Virus record (IMG/VR): IMGVR_UViG_3300046777_002561
Span: 1 to 50,812 of that record
Reading direction: 5' to 3' (one strand)
DNA: 50,812 nt
Origin: a virus
Shown: piece by piece, positions 14,068 to 21,453 of the stretch
Numbering within the stretch: position 1 is the stretch's first letter
Layout: every line of letters starts with the position of its first letter
Translations under genes and position numbers: made by a program
The notes under the pieces: generated by a model
Told to the model about the DNA's origin: nothing
Databases searched by the model: none
What the model saw: the letters and a program-made list of their open reading frames with translations, nothing else

Positions 14068-14220
14068 TTACTCTTTGTGGATCTTAAACGTATAGTAGTC
14101 TTCGTACTTTGGAATATCATAATAAGACTTCCAATGGTCGATGTCCTTTGGTGGTTCTTCTTTTTTCTTTACTGCAATGAATCTTGAGAAGAATCTACCG
14201 AAAGGACTTTCGCTTTTTTT
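14068..14220 (-). other. Coding-like -1 frame extension of the gene at 14169 (candidate frameshift)
   Basis: From the A7 run at 14214-14220 (minus strand CCAAAAAAAGCG) the -1 frame stays open to a TAA at 14068-14070, giving about 50 residues with a coding look: SESPFGRFFSRF, then basic KKKEEPP and DIDHWKSYYDIPKYEDYY. The frame has no ATG, GTG or TTG start, only an ATT. Possibilities are programmed -1 frameshifting, an ATT-started small gene, or an indel in the A7 homopolymer. The zero-frame ends at 14169 with SVDSSQDSLQ, less conserved-looking. Confidence 0.45.
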
Positions 14221-14681
14221 GGTGCTTTGGGCTCCTTGGGAAGCTCTGTAATATCAGGAGGAATTAGGCCAGGATAAGCTGCTTGTACAACTTTAGGATG
14301 AAGAGTTTTGTACTTGGTGTGAAGCTTTCTATCCTTGGCAAGGATAACATCTTCAGCTTCTTTCCATTGTAATCCTTCTAACATTTGAATGAACAATTGT
14401 TCTTTTTTAACTTTAGGAAGCTGGACATTACGATCGAGCCAGATATAAAACCTACGATTTTCGGTATAAAGATTAGTCTGACCCATTCCATCTTGGACAT
14501 TTTTATCAGTCTTATAAGGAGGTGCTCCTTCAGGAAGATCCATTTTAAGATTAGGATCAAAGTTTAAACGAATCAAAAGTCTGAGTGGATCGCTGTTATA
14601 GCGTTGAAGTATCATTACTTTATCTTCAAAAGCTTTTGCTTTGTCCATCTCTTCGAGAGCTTGCGGTACTGTGGTTTTCAT
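14169..14681 (-). CDS. Conserved T4-like phage protein (DUF6433-like)
   Basis: 170 residues starting MKTTVPQALEEMDKAKAFEDK. I recognise the general pattern (helical N-terminus; LLIRLNFDP; GMGQTNLYTENRRFYIWL; AAYPGLIPP) from a family in T4-like phages of aquatic bacteria, function unknown. The Pro/Lys-rich tail includes an A7 run where a -1 shift opens about 50 more residues. Starts immediately after the RNase H stop (overlap at 14681). Confidence 0.8.
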   Translation of the reverse strand: MKTTVPQALEEMDKAKAFEDKVMILQRYNSDPLRLLIRLNFDPNLKMDLPEGAPPYKTDKNVQDGMGQTNLYTENRRFYIWLDRNVQLPKVKKEQLFIQMLEGLQWKEAEDVILAKDRKLHTKYKTLHPKVVQAAYPGLIPPDITELPKEPKAPKKAKVLSVDSSQDSLQ

Positions 14682-15637
14682 TAGAACTCCTCAATCAGTT
14701 CAATCATCTGCTTCATCTTATGTGACATAAAATAATTTAGAAGTTGACTACGATCTTTCTTTGGTTGTTGTTCATAGCATTCAATTACTGAATGCTTTAT
14801 CTTTTCAGGAATAAATCTAAAATCTATAAGGACTTGATTTCTTTTATATCTTGCTTGGAAATCTGGATCACTAGGAAGTGCTAGCGCCCATTCCTCAATT
14901 TTCTTGGAGGTAACAGGCTTTTGTCGTTCGCCAGCGACGATGGAGTCGTCCGCAGATAGGACGTTAGGGATTCCGTCTCCCTTATCCCCTCTAAACGTAT
15001 GTTCCAATATAGCTCGTTCCGGCGTTGTGTCAGCCTTAACAAATTTCTTTTGAATTGGAGAGAACTGTGTGACATTTTTGTACCTCTGAAGTTGCACAAA
15101 GTCGTGATCACCAGAAATAATTAAAAAAGACTCTGGATCGTCACCAAATAATGGATTGGAGGTTGATTTAGTAATTTGTGAGTATTCAGCTAAAGATGCG
15201 ATCACATCATCTGCTTCTGCACCCTCTACATCAATCACCTTATAAGGAAAGAACTTATCGATCTCTGCCTTAACGATAGACATTGTCTCAAAGATAGCAT
15301 TCCAATCATATCCAGACTCTTCTCTAGCTTTCTTTCTATTTGCTTTGTAGTATGGAAATACTTCTTTCCTCCAATACTTCTTGTTGTCACAAGCAATGAC
15401 GATTTCGCCATAGTCACGACCAAACTTTTGTTTGAAGCTTCTGATTGTGTTAAGGATCATGTGACGAAGTAAGGGAGTAGAGACTTCGATGTCTTTCCTT
15501 CCACCTACTTCATTCATGAAGTTTGAGATCACAGTCTGCGAATAATCTATAACTATCAATTTATTTCCAATATTATTAAGTGCTGATGAATCCTTGAGGA
15601 GCTTTGACTGATCCAGCTGTAACTTGAACACCACCAC
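14681..15637 (-). CDS. rnh: RNase H / 5'-3' exonuclease (T4 rnh-like)
   Basis: The 318-residue FEN-family nuclease removes RNA primers in T4-type replication. Recognisable segments: IVIDYSQ, LLRHMILNTIRSF, CDNKKYWRKEVFPYYKANRKKAREES, EGAEADDVIASLAEY, LIISGDHDFVQLQ, GDKGDGIPNVLS; the aspartates in these are the Mg2+ ligands of the family. The C-terminal VLIDFRFIPEKI also matches T4. The ATG at 15637 overlaps the preceding gene by 62 bases; no better ATG exists before the conserved core, though an internal TTG is possible. Confidence 0.92.
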   Translation of the reverse strand: MVVFKLQLDQSKLLKDSSALNNIGNKLIVIDYSQTVISNFMNEVGGRKDIEVSTPLLRHMILNTIRSFKQKFGRDYGEIVIACDNKKYWRKEVFPYYKANRKKAREESGYDWNAIFETMSIVKAEIDKFFPYKVIDVEGAEADDVIASLAEYSQITKSTSNPLFGDDPESFLIISGDHDFVQLQRYKNVTQFSPIQKKFVKADTTPERAILEHTFRGDKGDGIPNVLSADDSIVAGERQKPVTSKKIEEWALALPSDPDFQARYKRNQVLIDFRFIPEKIKHSVIECYEQQPKKDRSQLLNYFMSHKMKQMIELIEEF

Positions 15638-16514
15638 CTGCTATGCCACCAAGCTGACTTGCAGCAGCTTTAATTGCTGTATTCATGGCTGTTTGTGTCA
15701 CTGATCCAATCAATGTTTGAGCTGCAGAAGATGAATTATACGCCATTGCTAGTGTTTGCACACTTCCAATCGTATCAGTTTTAATAATTGTCTTATTAAA
15801 ATTAGTAACGTCGGTGTTAACTGTGGTATCTAAGTTTGACTTTAGCAATGTGATATTGGCAACAAGACTATCAACATAATTTTGATTGCCTGAATCAATA
15901 GCAGTACTTACTAACGCTAAATTACTCTGCACCAGACTAACAATTCCTGACCTATTTAGAGAGTTTGTGTAATCTGAAACTGAGATATTGAGATTAGATG
16001 CAACATTTGTATCTAAGCCAGATGTTAAGTTTAGGATATCAGTTAAAGCATATTGTGATTCATCATCAGGTATAGCAACACCTGAGATTCTATTTGTATG
16101 CGCTTCAAATACTTTAAGAGTATGGTAGATGTTATTACCTGCTGTTGAAAGCAGGTTACTCAAAGATGTAATATTTAAACCACCACCGTAGCCTGATATT
16201 GCTGAAACAGCAGTAGCATGAGCTGATGATGCGTCAGTAACATACGATTGAACAGGATTTTGAAATAACTGATTCAAAGAACCGTTATATGAAGTAGAAA
16301 GATTAGTTCCTACTCCAGCTGTTACTGTATTAATTAAACCACCTAAGCCACCAGCTCCACCTGTCGCAAGGCCAATTAAAGTAGCTGGTGAGATAGTAAG
16401 CTGGACAGTAGCAGGCATACCATTAATAGTAAGACCTGATGGAATCCCCATCAAAGGAATTCCACCGATCTTTGAAAGTACAATCCTTACTACTGTGCCA
16501 ACTCCAATTCCCAT
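15576..16514 (-). CDS. Putative virion structural protein, Ser/Thr/Asn/Ala-rich
   Basis: 312 residues. The N-terminus (VVRIVLSKIGGIPLMGIPSG) is hydrophobic, then comes a Gly-rich segment and a long low-charge Ser/Thr/Asn/Leu region of probable helical and beta repeats. Cysteine-free and uncharged, like phage structural proteins. It follows the gene at 16516 by one base. Family not recognised with certainty. Confidence 0.6.
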   Translation of the reverse strand: MGIGVGTVVRIVLSKIGGIPLMGIPSGLTINGMPATVQLTISPATLIGLATGGAGGLGGLINTVTAGVGTNLSTSYNGSLNQLFQNPVQSYVTDASSAHATAVSAISGYGGGLNITSLSNLLSTAGNNIYHTLKVFEAHTNRISGVAIPDDESQYALTDILNLTSGLDTNVASNLNISVSDYTNSLNRSGIVSLVQSNLALVSTAIDSGNQNYVDSLVANITLLKSNLDTTVNTDVTNFNKTIIKTDTIGSVQTLAMAYNSSSAAQTLIGSVTQTAMNTAIKAAASQLGGIAGGGVQVTAGSVKAPQGFIST

Positions 16515-16515
16515 C

Positions 16516-17568
16516 TTACTTTACTGTCCTTATGATTAGCATATCTGTGTTTACTCTACCGTTTACTTCTTGAGGCTTTGTTGAAAGCTCATCGATAAAC
16601 TTTCTTAACTGAACTTTACCTGCCTTGCTTAGTGCTGCAAGTGTTTCGACAGGCTTACGTAATGTCTTGGTGCATGAGAGTTCTGGTTCATAGTTTTGAA
16701 GAGTGGTTCCCTTCACTTGAATTCCAGTACTCGATTCAGTCTTATAGACAGATAATTTTTTAGTCTTCGTATTATATAGCCACACTTGAGAAGCACCAAC
16801 TATTTCTAATGGACTAACTGATTGTATATTTAGCTCTTCATCCTTACTCTTATATTTAAGAGTCTTGATTTGAGAGGCAGCAGGTCTAGCTTTCTTAGCT
16901 CTAGGTTTACGGTTTGCCTTACGAAATGATGAGTACTTTTCAAGATCTTCGATCATCGATGCAACGAGCTTAGCCATTAGTTTAGCCTTACTCTTACTCC
17001 AACCGTAACCTTCTAGCAATTCTTTGCTTTCATAGACATCAAGAAACTCTGTTAGCTTCTTTTTAGACCACGATTCAATCAGTGGAACATAAGGTTGAGG
17101 AATCGATTTACCTTTAAGGTCATTCAGTAAACTAAACGAAGGATCAGCCTCGTCCAGGACACCTTCAAGCTCACCAATATATTCAAATGCTTTCTCTTCC
17201 ACGTAGTCTCTTACAGACTTACGTGGAGTTGTTTCGACTACTTCTTTCACCTTAACAGGCTCTGGAATTAGTTCTGTGATGTACTTATTTAACTTATCAA
17301 GAGTACTAACATCTAGCTTTGCACCTTGATTAGCAAGCCTTGATACCCATCCATAAGACGTTACAATCTTGCTATCGCTGACCTTATCAAACGTCTTATA
17401 AAGCGTTGGATTGATTGTCTTGATGTATTGCTTTAAGTAGGTCCTAGCGTCCTTCTTTTCTTTTTCAAGAGAATACCAATTGATCGACCTAATTAGGTTC
17501 GATCTGTAGTCTGGCCGACCTTCAATGATCGCAGACGCTTTAGGTTCGAACGTTTCAGTGTTCTTCAT
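16516..17568 (-). CDS. Conserved T4-like phage protein, 350 residues
   Basis: Lys-rich, mixed helical protein. A DYVEEKAFEYIGELEG...DEADPS..L segment, a central basic KANRKPRAKKARPAAS hinge and a C-terminal beta domain ending NGRVNTDMLIIRTVK are typical of a conserved protein in T4-like phages; function unknown. ATGA overlap with the SH3-like gene upstream. Confidence 0.8.
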   Translation of the reverse strand: MKNTETFEPKASAIIEGRPDYRSNLIRSINWYSLEKEKKDARTYLKQYIKTINPTLYKTFDKVSDSKIVTSYGWVSRLANQGAKLDVSTLDKLNKYITELIPEPVKVKEVVETTPRKSVRDYVEEKAFEYIGELEGVLDEADPSFSLLNDLKGKSIPQPYVPLIESWSKKKLTEFLDVYESKELLEGYGWSKSKAKLMAKLVASMIEDLEKYSSFRKANRKPRAKKARPAASQIKTLKYKSKDEELNIQSVSPLEIVGASQVWLYNTKTKKLSVYKTESSTGIQVKGTTLQNYEPELSCTKTLRKPVETLAALSKAGKVQLRKFIDELSTKPQEVNGRVNTDMLIIRTVK

Positions 17569-17861
17569 ATGTCGAATTTGATAGTCTTAATCGAATCGTA
17601 ACGAAATGATCTCCAACTTGCCTTATCTAAATCCCAAACTGAGATTGTATCATTAGACTTAGCCTTTGTTCTTTCTGTCTTTTTCTCATACTTAACAACT
17701 GCAGACTCTCTTAGAGTGCATGACATCTCACGCTCTGAACCATCGCTCTTGGTAAATACAACTTTAACGTCGTTGGTCTTCAGTAAACCAGCCAACCAAT
17801 CTCTAAACGTAGCTTGCTCATCTTGATTTGCAGTACTGTAGTAACTTCTCACTGTTTCCAT
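17565..17861 (-). CDS. SH3 beta-barrel fold protein (DUF2693-like)
   Basis: 98 residues from ATG 17861, which directly follows the upstream stop; the longer ORF start would overlap the upstream gene by 74 bases. The pattern FRDWLAGLLKTNDVKVVFTKSDG then SVWDLDKASWRSFRYDSI matches small phage proteins of the DUF2693 / SH3-barrel type, function unknown. Confidence 0.8.
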   Translation of the reverse strand: METVRSYYSTANQDEQATFRDWLAGLLKTNDVKVVFTKSDGSEREMSCTLRESAVVKYEKKTERTKAKSNDTISVWDLDKASWRSFRYDSIKTIKFDI

Positions 17862-17865
17862 ATTA

Positions 17866-18333
17866 TTAGCTTCCTGTAGTAACATAAAGTGTATTTTTAG
17901 AAACCCTAAACCCTTCAATGTAGGGATGTCCAGGATCATACTCGCTAATCAACTTATCGACAACAGACCAAATCTCTAACCAAGTATGATTCTCTAGAGG
18001 AATTTTAGTATGAGCTGTTGGAACATGGTCAAGCTCGATCCTATTAAACGTGAAAGGAGCAAGGTCATCGATGTTATCTACATCGTATTTTGACCACACT
18101 GATTTGAATCCGTAATCATTCTGGATACGCTTGAAACGAGCAAAATTGTACGCAAACTTATCTTCTGTCTCAACGACCTGAAATTGCTTGTTGATCTTAC
18201 GAATAAACGTGATTGTATTTTGAGGAAATTCCTTGCGAGCACAATCAACTGCCTGCTTTTCAGTCTCACTCTCAACACCAATAGATTCAACAAAAGATCC
18301 TCTGTTGTGGATATCGAATATAAACATACTCAT
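17866..18333 (-). CDS. Hypothetical protein, 155 residues
   Basis: Starts MSMFIFDIHNRGSFVESIGV; alpha/beta, soluble, no motif recognised. Its ATG overlaps the stop of the 47-residue gene as ATGA. Upstream of the SH3-like gene in the same run. Confidence 0.7.
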   Translation of the reverse strand: MSMFIFDIHNRGSFVESIGVESETEKQAVDCARKEFPQNTITFIRKINKQFQVVETEDKFAYNFARFKRIQNDYGFKSVWSKYDVDNIDDLAPFTFNRIELDHVPTAHTKIPLENHTWLEIWSVVDKLISEYDPGHPYIEGFRVSKNTLYVTTGS

Positions 18334-18473
18334 AGGTTTTCCTTTGATTTGTGTTTAGGATTACGCTTATATAGAGTTTTCAAAGGGACTTTCTTTTGTC
18401 TAAACGGACTATCAGCGTGATACAATTCAATTGCACGACGCTTAAGTCGTTTAACTGGCACTACAATCTTCAT
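18330..18473 (-). CDS. Small very basic protein, 47 residues
   Basis: Gap ORF beginning MKIVVPVKRLKRRAIEL with 16 Lys/Arg in 47 residues, suggesting nucleic-acid binding. SD GGAG sits 7 bases upstream within the end of the preceding gene, and its stop overlaps the next ATG. No family recognised. Confidence 0.65.
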   Translation of the reverse strand: MKIVVPVKRLKRRAIELYHADSPFRQKKVPLKTLYKRNPKHKSKENL

Positions 18474-18476
18474 AGG

Positions 18477-18692
18477 TTACTCCAGGTGTTTATCGTAATA
18501 CAAGCGATTTAAAAAGCTTGAATGACGTGTGAAGAGCTTTGCGAGTCTCATCAGTTCCATGATTCCATCACGTTCATACTCTGACATGTCCTCAAGAAAC
18601 TGATCGTTGTCCAGATTGTCCTCTAGCTTGTTTAAACACTGGTACATCTCACCAGCAGTGTTCTCGTACATGCAGTAGCTCATTGAAGGCAT
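18477..18692 (-). CDS. Hypothetical acidic helical protein, 71 residues
   Basis: Starts MPSMSYCMYENTAGEMYQC with AGGAG at good spacing. Acidic, helical (MSEYERDGIMELMRLAKLF). Not recognised. Confidence 0.7.
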   Translation of the reverse strand: MPSMSYCMYENTAGEMYQCLNKLEDNLDNDQFLEDMSEYERDGIMELMRLAKLFTRHSSFLNRLYYDKHLE

Positions 18693-18694
18693 AA

Positions 18695-18898
18695 TTAAAC
18701 TCCTGTTACTAGTTCTTGTGAATTAATCAACAAACGGGATGTTGGCTCGCTGCGCCACCTTAACATCACAGGGGCATCCAAATTAACAGTGTACTGAACC
18801 TTGCCACCGTACTTAACACGGCTAGACTCAACAACACCAGAAACAATCTCACCCATGTATCGTGCAACAACATGCTCACCGTCTTTTACCCAAGCCAT
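18695..18898 (-). CDS. Small beta-barrel-like conserved protein
   Basis: 67 residues: MAWVKDGEHVVARYMGEIVSG then SSRVKYGGKVQYTVNLDAP, a KOW/SH3-like pattern seen in small phage and bacterial proteins. Role unknown. Two bases separate it from the gene downstream. Confidence 0.75.
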   Translation of the reverse strand: MAWVKDGEHVVARYMGEIVSGVVESSRVKYGGKVQYTVNLDAPVMLRWRSEPTSRLLINSQELVTGV

Positions 18899-18913
18899 TT
18901 TCTGATCCCCTAA

Positions 18914-19090
18914 TCAATGAAAGTCAGCGAAAATTTCAGCTTCACGGTCACGAGACCAAGCGCTGTATGTCTCGCACTCTTCCAACCACTGTTCCATCAT
19001 CAGGTTGTAACGATAGTTGATTTCGTCTTCGATAGACTCTGCAGCAATGATTTGCAGGAGACCGTTGATAAAATCGTTGATTTCTTTCAT
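18914..19090 (-). CDS. Hypothetical acidic protein, 58 residues
   Basis: ATG 19090 is chosen over the one at 19096 because GAGGA lies 6 bases before it. Acidic and helical (MMEQWLEECETYSAW). First gene after the promoter at 19115-19143. Confidence 0.65.
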   Translation of the reverse strand: MKEINDFINGLLQIIAAESIEDEINYRYNLMMEQWLEECETYSAWSRDREAEIFADFH

Positions 19091-19114
19091 TTGCATTCCT
19101 CAGTTGAAAAACTA

Positions 19115-19143
19115 ATTATATAGGAAAACCAAGTGTTGGTCAA
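19115..19143 (-). promoter_or_regulatory. Sigma70-type promoter
   Basis: Minus strand TTGACC (19143-19138), 17-base spacer, TATAAT (19120-19115). The sequence GTAACATGTTGACC at the -35 end resembles the other early promoters here. Confidence 0.8.
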
Positions 19144-19155
19144 CATGTTACGAAA

Positions 19156-19434
19156 TCACAATAAGTCGACTTGAACATTAATTTCCATACGCTTATTGTC
19201 AGGTCCGTAAACAGACTGACGTCCAGCCAAGCCAGTAGGAATCGATACACCACGAGCAGTAGCACCTCGGATGGAACAACCCAAACCTGTCAGGATTCCA
19301 GTCACAGCAATTCGCTGATGAGTGAACACCATATCAAAAGCACCAGCAACTGTGGTCACAAAACCAACACCATCACAAATCACACGGATTTTCTGATTGT
19401 TTTTGAGACCAGGAACAAAGTTCTTTGTTCGCAT
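19156..19434 (-). CDS. Hypothetical protein, 92 residues
   Basis: Starts MRTKNFVPGLKNNQKIRVI; beta-rich with a Gly-rich middle (TGILTGLGCSIRGATARG). SD AAGGAAG upstream. Not recognised. It ends just before the promoter at 19115-19143, so the two small units are transcribed separately. Confidence 0.65.
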   Translation of the reverse strand: MRTKNFVPGLKNNQKIRVICDGVGFVTTVAGAFDMVFTHQRIAVTGILTGLGCSIRGATARGVSIPTGLAGRQSVYGPDNKRMEINVQVDLL

Positions 19435-19470
19435 AATATCTTCCTTACATTAAATTAAATTGAACATCAA

Positions 19471-19510
19471 CGATCAACCAGCATCAACCAGCATCAACCA
19501 GCATCAACGA
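19471..19510. repeat. 10-bp tandem repeat at the end of the gene at 19494
   Basis: GCATCAACCA occurs exactly at 19481-19490 and 19491-19500, with near copies at 19471-19480 and 19501-19510. The repeat spans the stop codon of the gene at 19494-19745, so copy number changes would leave the protein end unchanged or alter only its last residues. Confidence 0.85.
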
Positions 19511-19745
19511 GTACTTGACAATACCAACCTTCGCGCTCGATTTTCCGCTTGGCTGCTAACATCTTAGCGCGCAGCTTAATCACTTCAGGGTTCTTGTAGC
19601 CAGCTGCCACGCCACCCATCTCACGCATGCGAATCAGGCATGCATCGCGCTTCTGATACGTCTTGAGAGCCACCGCAGGAATGACTACCAACGTGTTGAA
19701 AAACGGACTATTGTAAACAATGTTCGTCTGATCAAACTGATCCAT
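19494..19745 (-). CDS. Hypothetical protein, 83 residues
   Basis: ATG 19745 (MDQFDQTNIVYN) has AAGGA 8 bases upstream; an in-frame ATG at 19775 would coincide with the predicted transcript start. Basic helical C-terminal half (KLRAKMLAAKRKIERE). GC-richer than neighbours. Ends in the tandem repeat. First leftward gene of the divergent control region. Confidence 0.65.
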   Translation of the reverse strand: MDQFDQTNIVYNSPFFNTLVVIPAVALKTYQKRDACLIRMREMGGVAAGYKNPEVIKLRAKMLAAKRKIEREGWYCQVLVDAG

Positions 19746-19781
19746 CTGTGTTCCTTTGTGTTTTGTTGTTTCCATTATTCC

Positions 19782-19809
19782 ATTATCAAGGGACCGGAAA
19801 TAAAGTCAA
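19782..19809 (-). promoter_or_regulatory. Leftward sigma70-type promoter of the divergent region
   Basis: Minus strand TTGACT (19809-19804), 16-base spacer, GATAAT (19787-19782). Between it and the rightward promoter at 19941 lie two 13-base direct repeats ATCAAGG(G/A)GTTAC at 19830-19842 and 19874-19886 and the palindrome at 19909-19923. Confidence 0.75.
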
Positions 19810-19908
19810 CAGATGTTACGTCGTTTAAAATCAAGGGGTTACAAGAGCCATATGTTTTTATTTTTCCTTTGAAATCAAGGAGTTACGAATGCCCGAAATT
19901 GTAATAAC

Positions 19909-19923
19909 CTTACAAGTTGTAAG
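19909..19923. promoter_or_regulatory. 15-bp palindrome, operator-like (copy 1)
   Basis: CTTACAAGTTGTAAG is a perfect 7-1-7 palindrome located 17 bases upstream of the rightward -35 box. A one-mismatch copy overlaps the next promoter at 20208-20222. A dimeric repressor or activator site is the natural reading, but the protein is unknown. Confidence 0.55.
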
Positions 19924-19940
19924 CTGATTTTTGCGTAATG

Positions 19941-19968
19941 TTGACCTTTTTCTAGATATCTTGATAAT
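19941..19968 (+). promoter_or_regulatory. Rightward early promoter
   Basis: TTGACC (19941-19946), 16-base spacer, GATAAT (19963-19968), then GGGGTTATG, the same downstream block as the leftward promoter at 10901-10928. Confidence 0.8.
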
Positions 19969-19996
19969 AGGGGTTATGTCAAACAAAGGAAAAAAC

Positions 19997-20197
19997 ATGA
20001 AATACAACAAAAGGCACGGCGGTCCTTACGACCGTGGCGGTGCAGATAGTTACTATCGTCGTCCTTACAATCCTCACTACTTTTTAGGTGATTCCTATAA
20101 TAGTAGGTTGGTCAAACTTAGCGAGATGACAGCTAAAGAGATTGCTGATTATACAGCTGGTTTTCGTGACAATGAAAAAGCTGAAAATTTCAAGTAA
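19997..20197 (+). CDS. Conserved small protein (MKYNKRHGGPYDRG type)
   Basis: 66 residues from ATG 19997, preceded by AAGGA at 7-8 bases; an ATG at 19976 sits at the predicted transcript start and is not used. The N-terminus HGGPYDRGGADSYYRR followed by a C-terminal acidic helix (EIADYTAGFRDNE) is a widespread small phage/bacterial protein type of unknown function, often found in early regions. First gene of the rightward block. Confidence 0.8.
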   Translation: MKYNKRHGGPYDRGGADSYYRRPYNPHYFLGDSYNSRLVKLSEMTAKEIADYTAGFRDNEKAENFK

Positions 20198-20207
20198 TCG
20201 AAATACG

Positions 20208-20222
20208 CTTACAGGTTGTAAG
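20208..20222. promoter_or_regulatory. 15-bp palindrome, operator-like (copy 2)
   Basis: CTTACAGGTTGTAAG differs by one base from copy 1 and overlaps the -35 box of the promoter at 20216-20244, a position typical of repressor sites. Confidence 0.55.
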
Positions 20223-20244
20223 GTTACTTGATTTGTATTATAAT
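20216..20244 (+). promoter_or_regulatory. Rightward promoter for the accessory block
   Basis: TTGTAA (20216-20221), 17-base spacer, TATAAT (20239-20244). It is 30 bases ahead of the gene at 20274 and its -35 is covered by the palindrome at 20208-20222. Confidence 0.6.
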
Positions 20245-20273
20245 TGCCTAATGTTAGTTAAAAAGGAAAACAA

Positions 20274-20459
20274 TTGAAAGACGTCATGATTGACTTGATG
20301 GAAGAGATTGAGCGTGGTCAGCTCAGTTTTAGGCAGATTGCTGCTAAGTTTAACGTTCCTTTTAGCTGGGTTGACCTTGCTAATGGCGAATTGCTTCAGC
20401 AATATGCTGATGAGTTGAATGACAATTGGTATGACGAGCAGTACGAACTCAACGATTAA
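20274..20459 (+). CDS. Small helix-turn-helix-like protein
   Basis: 61 residues if TTG 20274 is used (AAGGA 8 bases upstream), 57 from ATG 20286. Residues 17-36 (GQLSFRQIAAKFNVPFSWVD) have the spacing of a helix-turn-helix, resembling small phage HTH proteins. With its position right after an operator-bearing promoter it could be a regulator of this region; not proven. Confidence 0.7.
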   Translation: MKDVMIDLMEEIERGQLSFRQIAAKFNVPFSWVDLANGELLQQYADELNDNWYDEQYELND

Positions 20460-20469
20460 AGGATATATC

Positions 20470-20640
20470 ATGGATAAAGAACTTTTTAAGCGTGATCCTA
20501 GGGAATATGCAATTTCTCTCGCACTTGACGAAGAGGTTGATGCTTCGTTCATCTTGACTTGCTGCCTTAAATACATGAGTCAGGATGATATCAGGAAAAT
20601 GTTAGATGTTAGTGAGTTGAGTCCAAGATTTTGGGACTAA
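20470..20640 (+). CDS. Conserved small phage protein (MDKELFKRDPREYA type)
   Basis: 56 residues from ATG 20470 with SD AAGGA. The pattern LFKRDPREYAISLALDEEV...CLKYMS.DDIR.ML...ELSPRF is one I recognise from several phage groups, function unknown. Confidence 0.75.
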   Translation: MDKELFKRDPREYAISLALDEEVDASFILTCCLKYMSQDDIRKMLDVSELSPRFWD

Positions 20641-20682
20641 CACATTCTTAGAAAACTAGCAAAGTAAAAGGAATATATCATA

Positions 20683-20868
20683 ATGGACATTAATTCTAAA
20701 AACTACATCGAACAGCAAATGTTTCAGGTAGCACCGCTGCCGCTGACTGCAGAGAATTTTCCTGCAGGGTTTGATATCCAAATCAGATCAGCAGGTCGTA
20801 AGACAAACTTCCTGAAGATCACACCAGAGCAGTTTCGTAAAATTGAAGATGTGTTAAGAGGGCTATGA
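20683..20868 (+). CDS. Hypothetical protein, 61 residues
   Basis: Starts MDINSKNYIEQQMFQVAP with AAGGA upstream. Alpha/beta, soluble; ends KITPEQFRKIEDVLRGL. No family recognised. Stop overlaps the next ATG. Confidence 0.65.
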   Translation: MDINSKNYIEQQMFQVAPLPLTAENFPAGFDIQIRSAGRKTNFLKITPEQFRKIEDVLRGL

Positions 20869-21086
20869 TGAACGAACGAATTCAAGAACTTGCTTATGAT
20901 GCTGAAGAATATGCCGACACTATGGTGGATGGAGGTAGTGATTTTCATCCCACCTTTGTCAAAAAGTTCGCCGAGTTAATTATCAGGGAATGTGCTAAGT
21001 CTGCCAACGATTGGTATCAGAACCATGATAAGATCCATAGCGATCCTATGTCATATGTTTTAGCGCATTTCGGAGTTGAAGAATGA
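20865..21086 (+). CDS. MNERIRELA-family small protein, copy 1
   Basis: 73 residues (MMNERIQELAYDAEEYADT; a second ATG follows directly). First of five paralogues defined by an N-terminal NERIxELA, a middle KFAELI(I/V)RE(C/V) and a C-terminal HFGVEE-like end, with variable residues between. The family is common in phage accessory regions; function unknown. Coupled by ATGA at both ends. Confidence 0.8.
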   Translation: MMNERIQELAYDAEEYADTMVDGGSDFHPTFVKKFAELIIRECAKSANDWYQNHDKIHSDPMSYVLAHFGVEE

Positions 21087-21220
21087 CTAACGATGAATTG
21101 ATCGCTACACTAAAGACTGCATCCAACGCACAAGATAACATCGCCCTCAAGATGTTGTTGCTGATGGCTGCTGAAAGATTGGAAAGATTACATAATGCTC
21201 TATATGGAGACAAGGAATGA
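21083..21220 (+). CDS. Hypothetical helical protein, 45 residues
   Basis: Gap ORF MTNDELIATLKTASNAQDN..., amphipathic helices (LLLMAAERLERLHNAL). ATGA overlaps on both sides place it exactly in the operon between paralogues 1 and 2. No family recognised. Confidence 0.65.
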   Translation: MTNDELIATLKTASNAQDNIALKMLLLMAAERLERLHNALYGDKE

Positions 21221-21450
21221 ACGAACGAATTCGAGAACTTGCCAAGCAGTCTGGCACTTGGGAATACTATGAGATCAACGAAGGCGTTGGCGAGGATGAA
21301 AAGCACCTAGAAAAATTCGCCGAGTTAATTATCAGGGAATGTATGGATCTGTTGGAAGATTATACTACAGACATTCATGTGGGTGGAATTCAATATAATG
21401 TCGTAGGTGCCAGTGAGACATTACAAGAATATTTTGGTCTTAAGGATTAA
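21217..21450 (+). CDS. MNERIRELA-family small protein, copy 2
   Basis: 77 residues: MNERIRELAKQSG, then KFAELIIREC, ending LQEYFGLKD in place of HFGVEE. The stretch encoding KFAELIIREC is almost identical in DNA to copy 1 (about 27 bases), suggesting recent duplication or recombination. Confidence 0.8.
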   Translation: MNERIRELAKQSGTWEYYEINEGVGEDEKHLEKFAELIIRECMDLLEDYTTDIHVGGIQYNVVGASETLQEYFGLKD

Positions 21451-21453
21451 GCG

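Noticed and set aside
19471-19510. Short repeats as a CRISPR array
   Set aside because: The units are 10 bp and directly adjacent, with no spacers.
19889-19927. 12-codon leader peptide (MPEIVITLQV) with a strong SD before the rightward promoter
   Set aside because: It lies upstream of the predicted transcript start at about 19975 and no promoter is visible for it.
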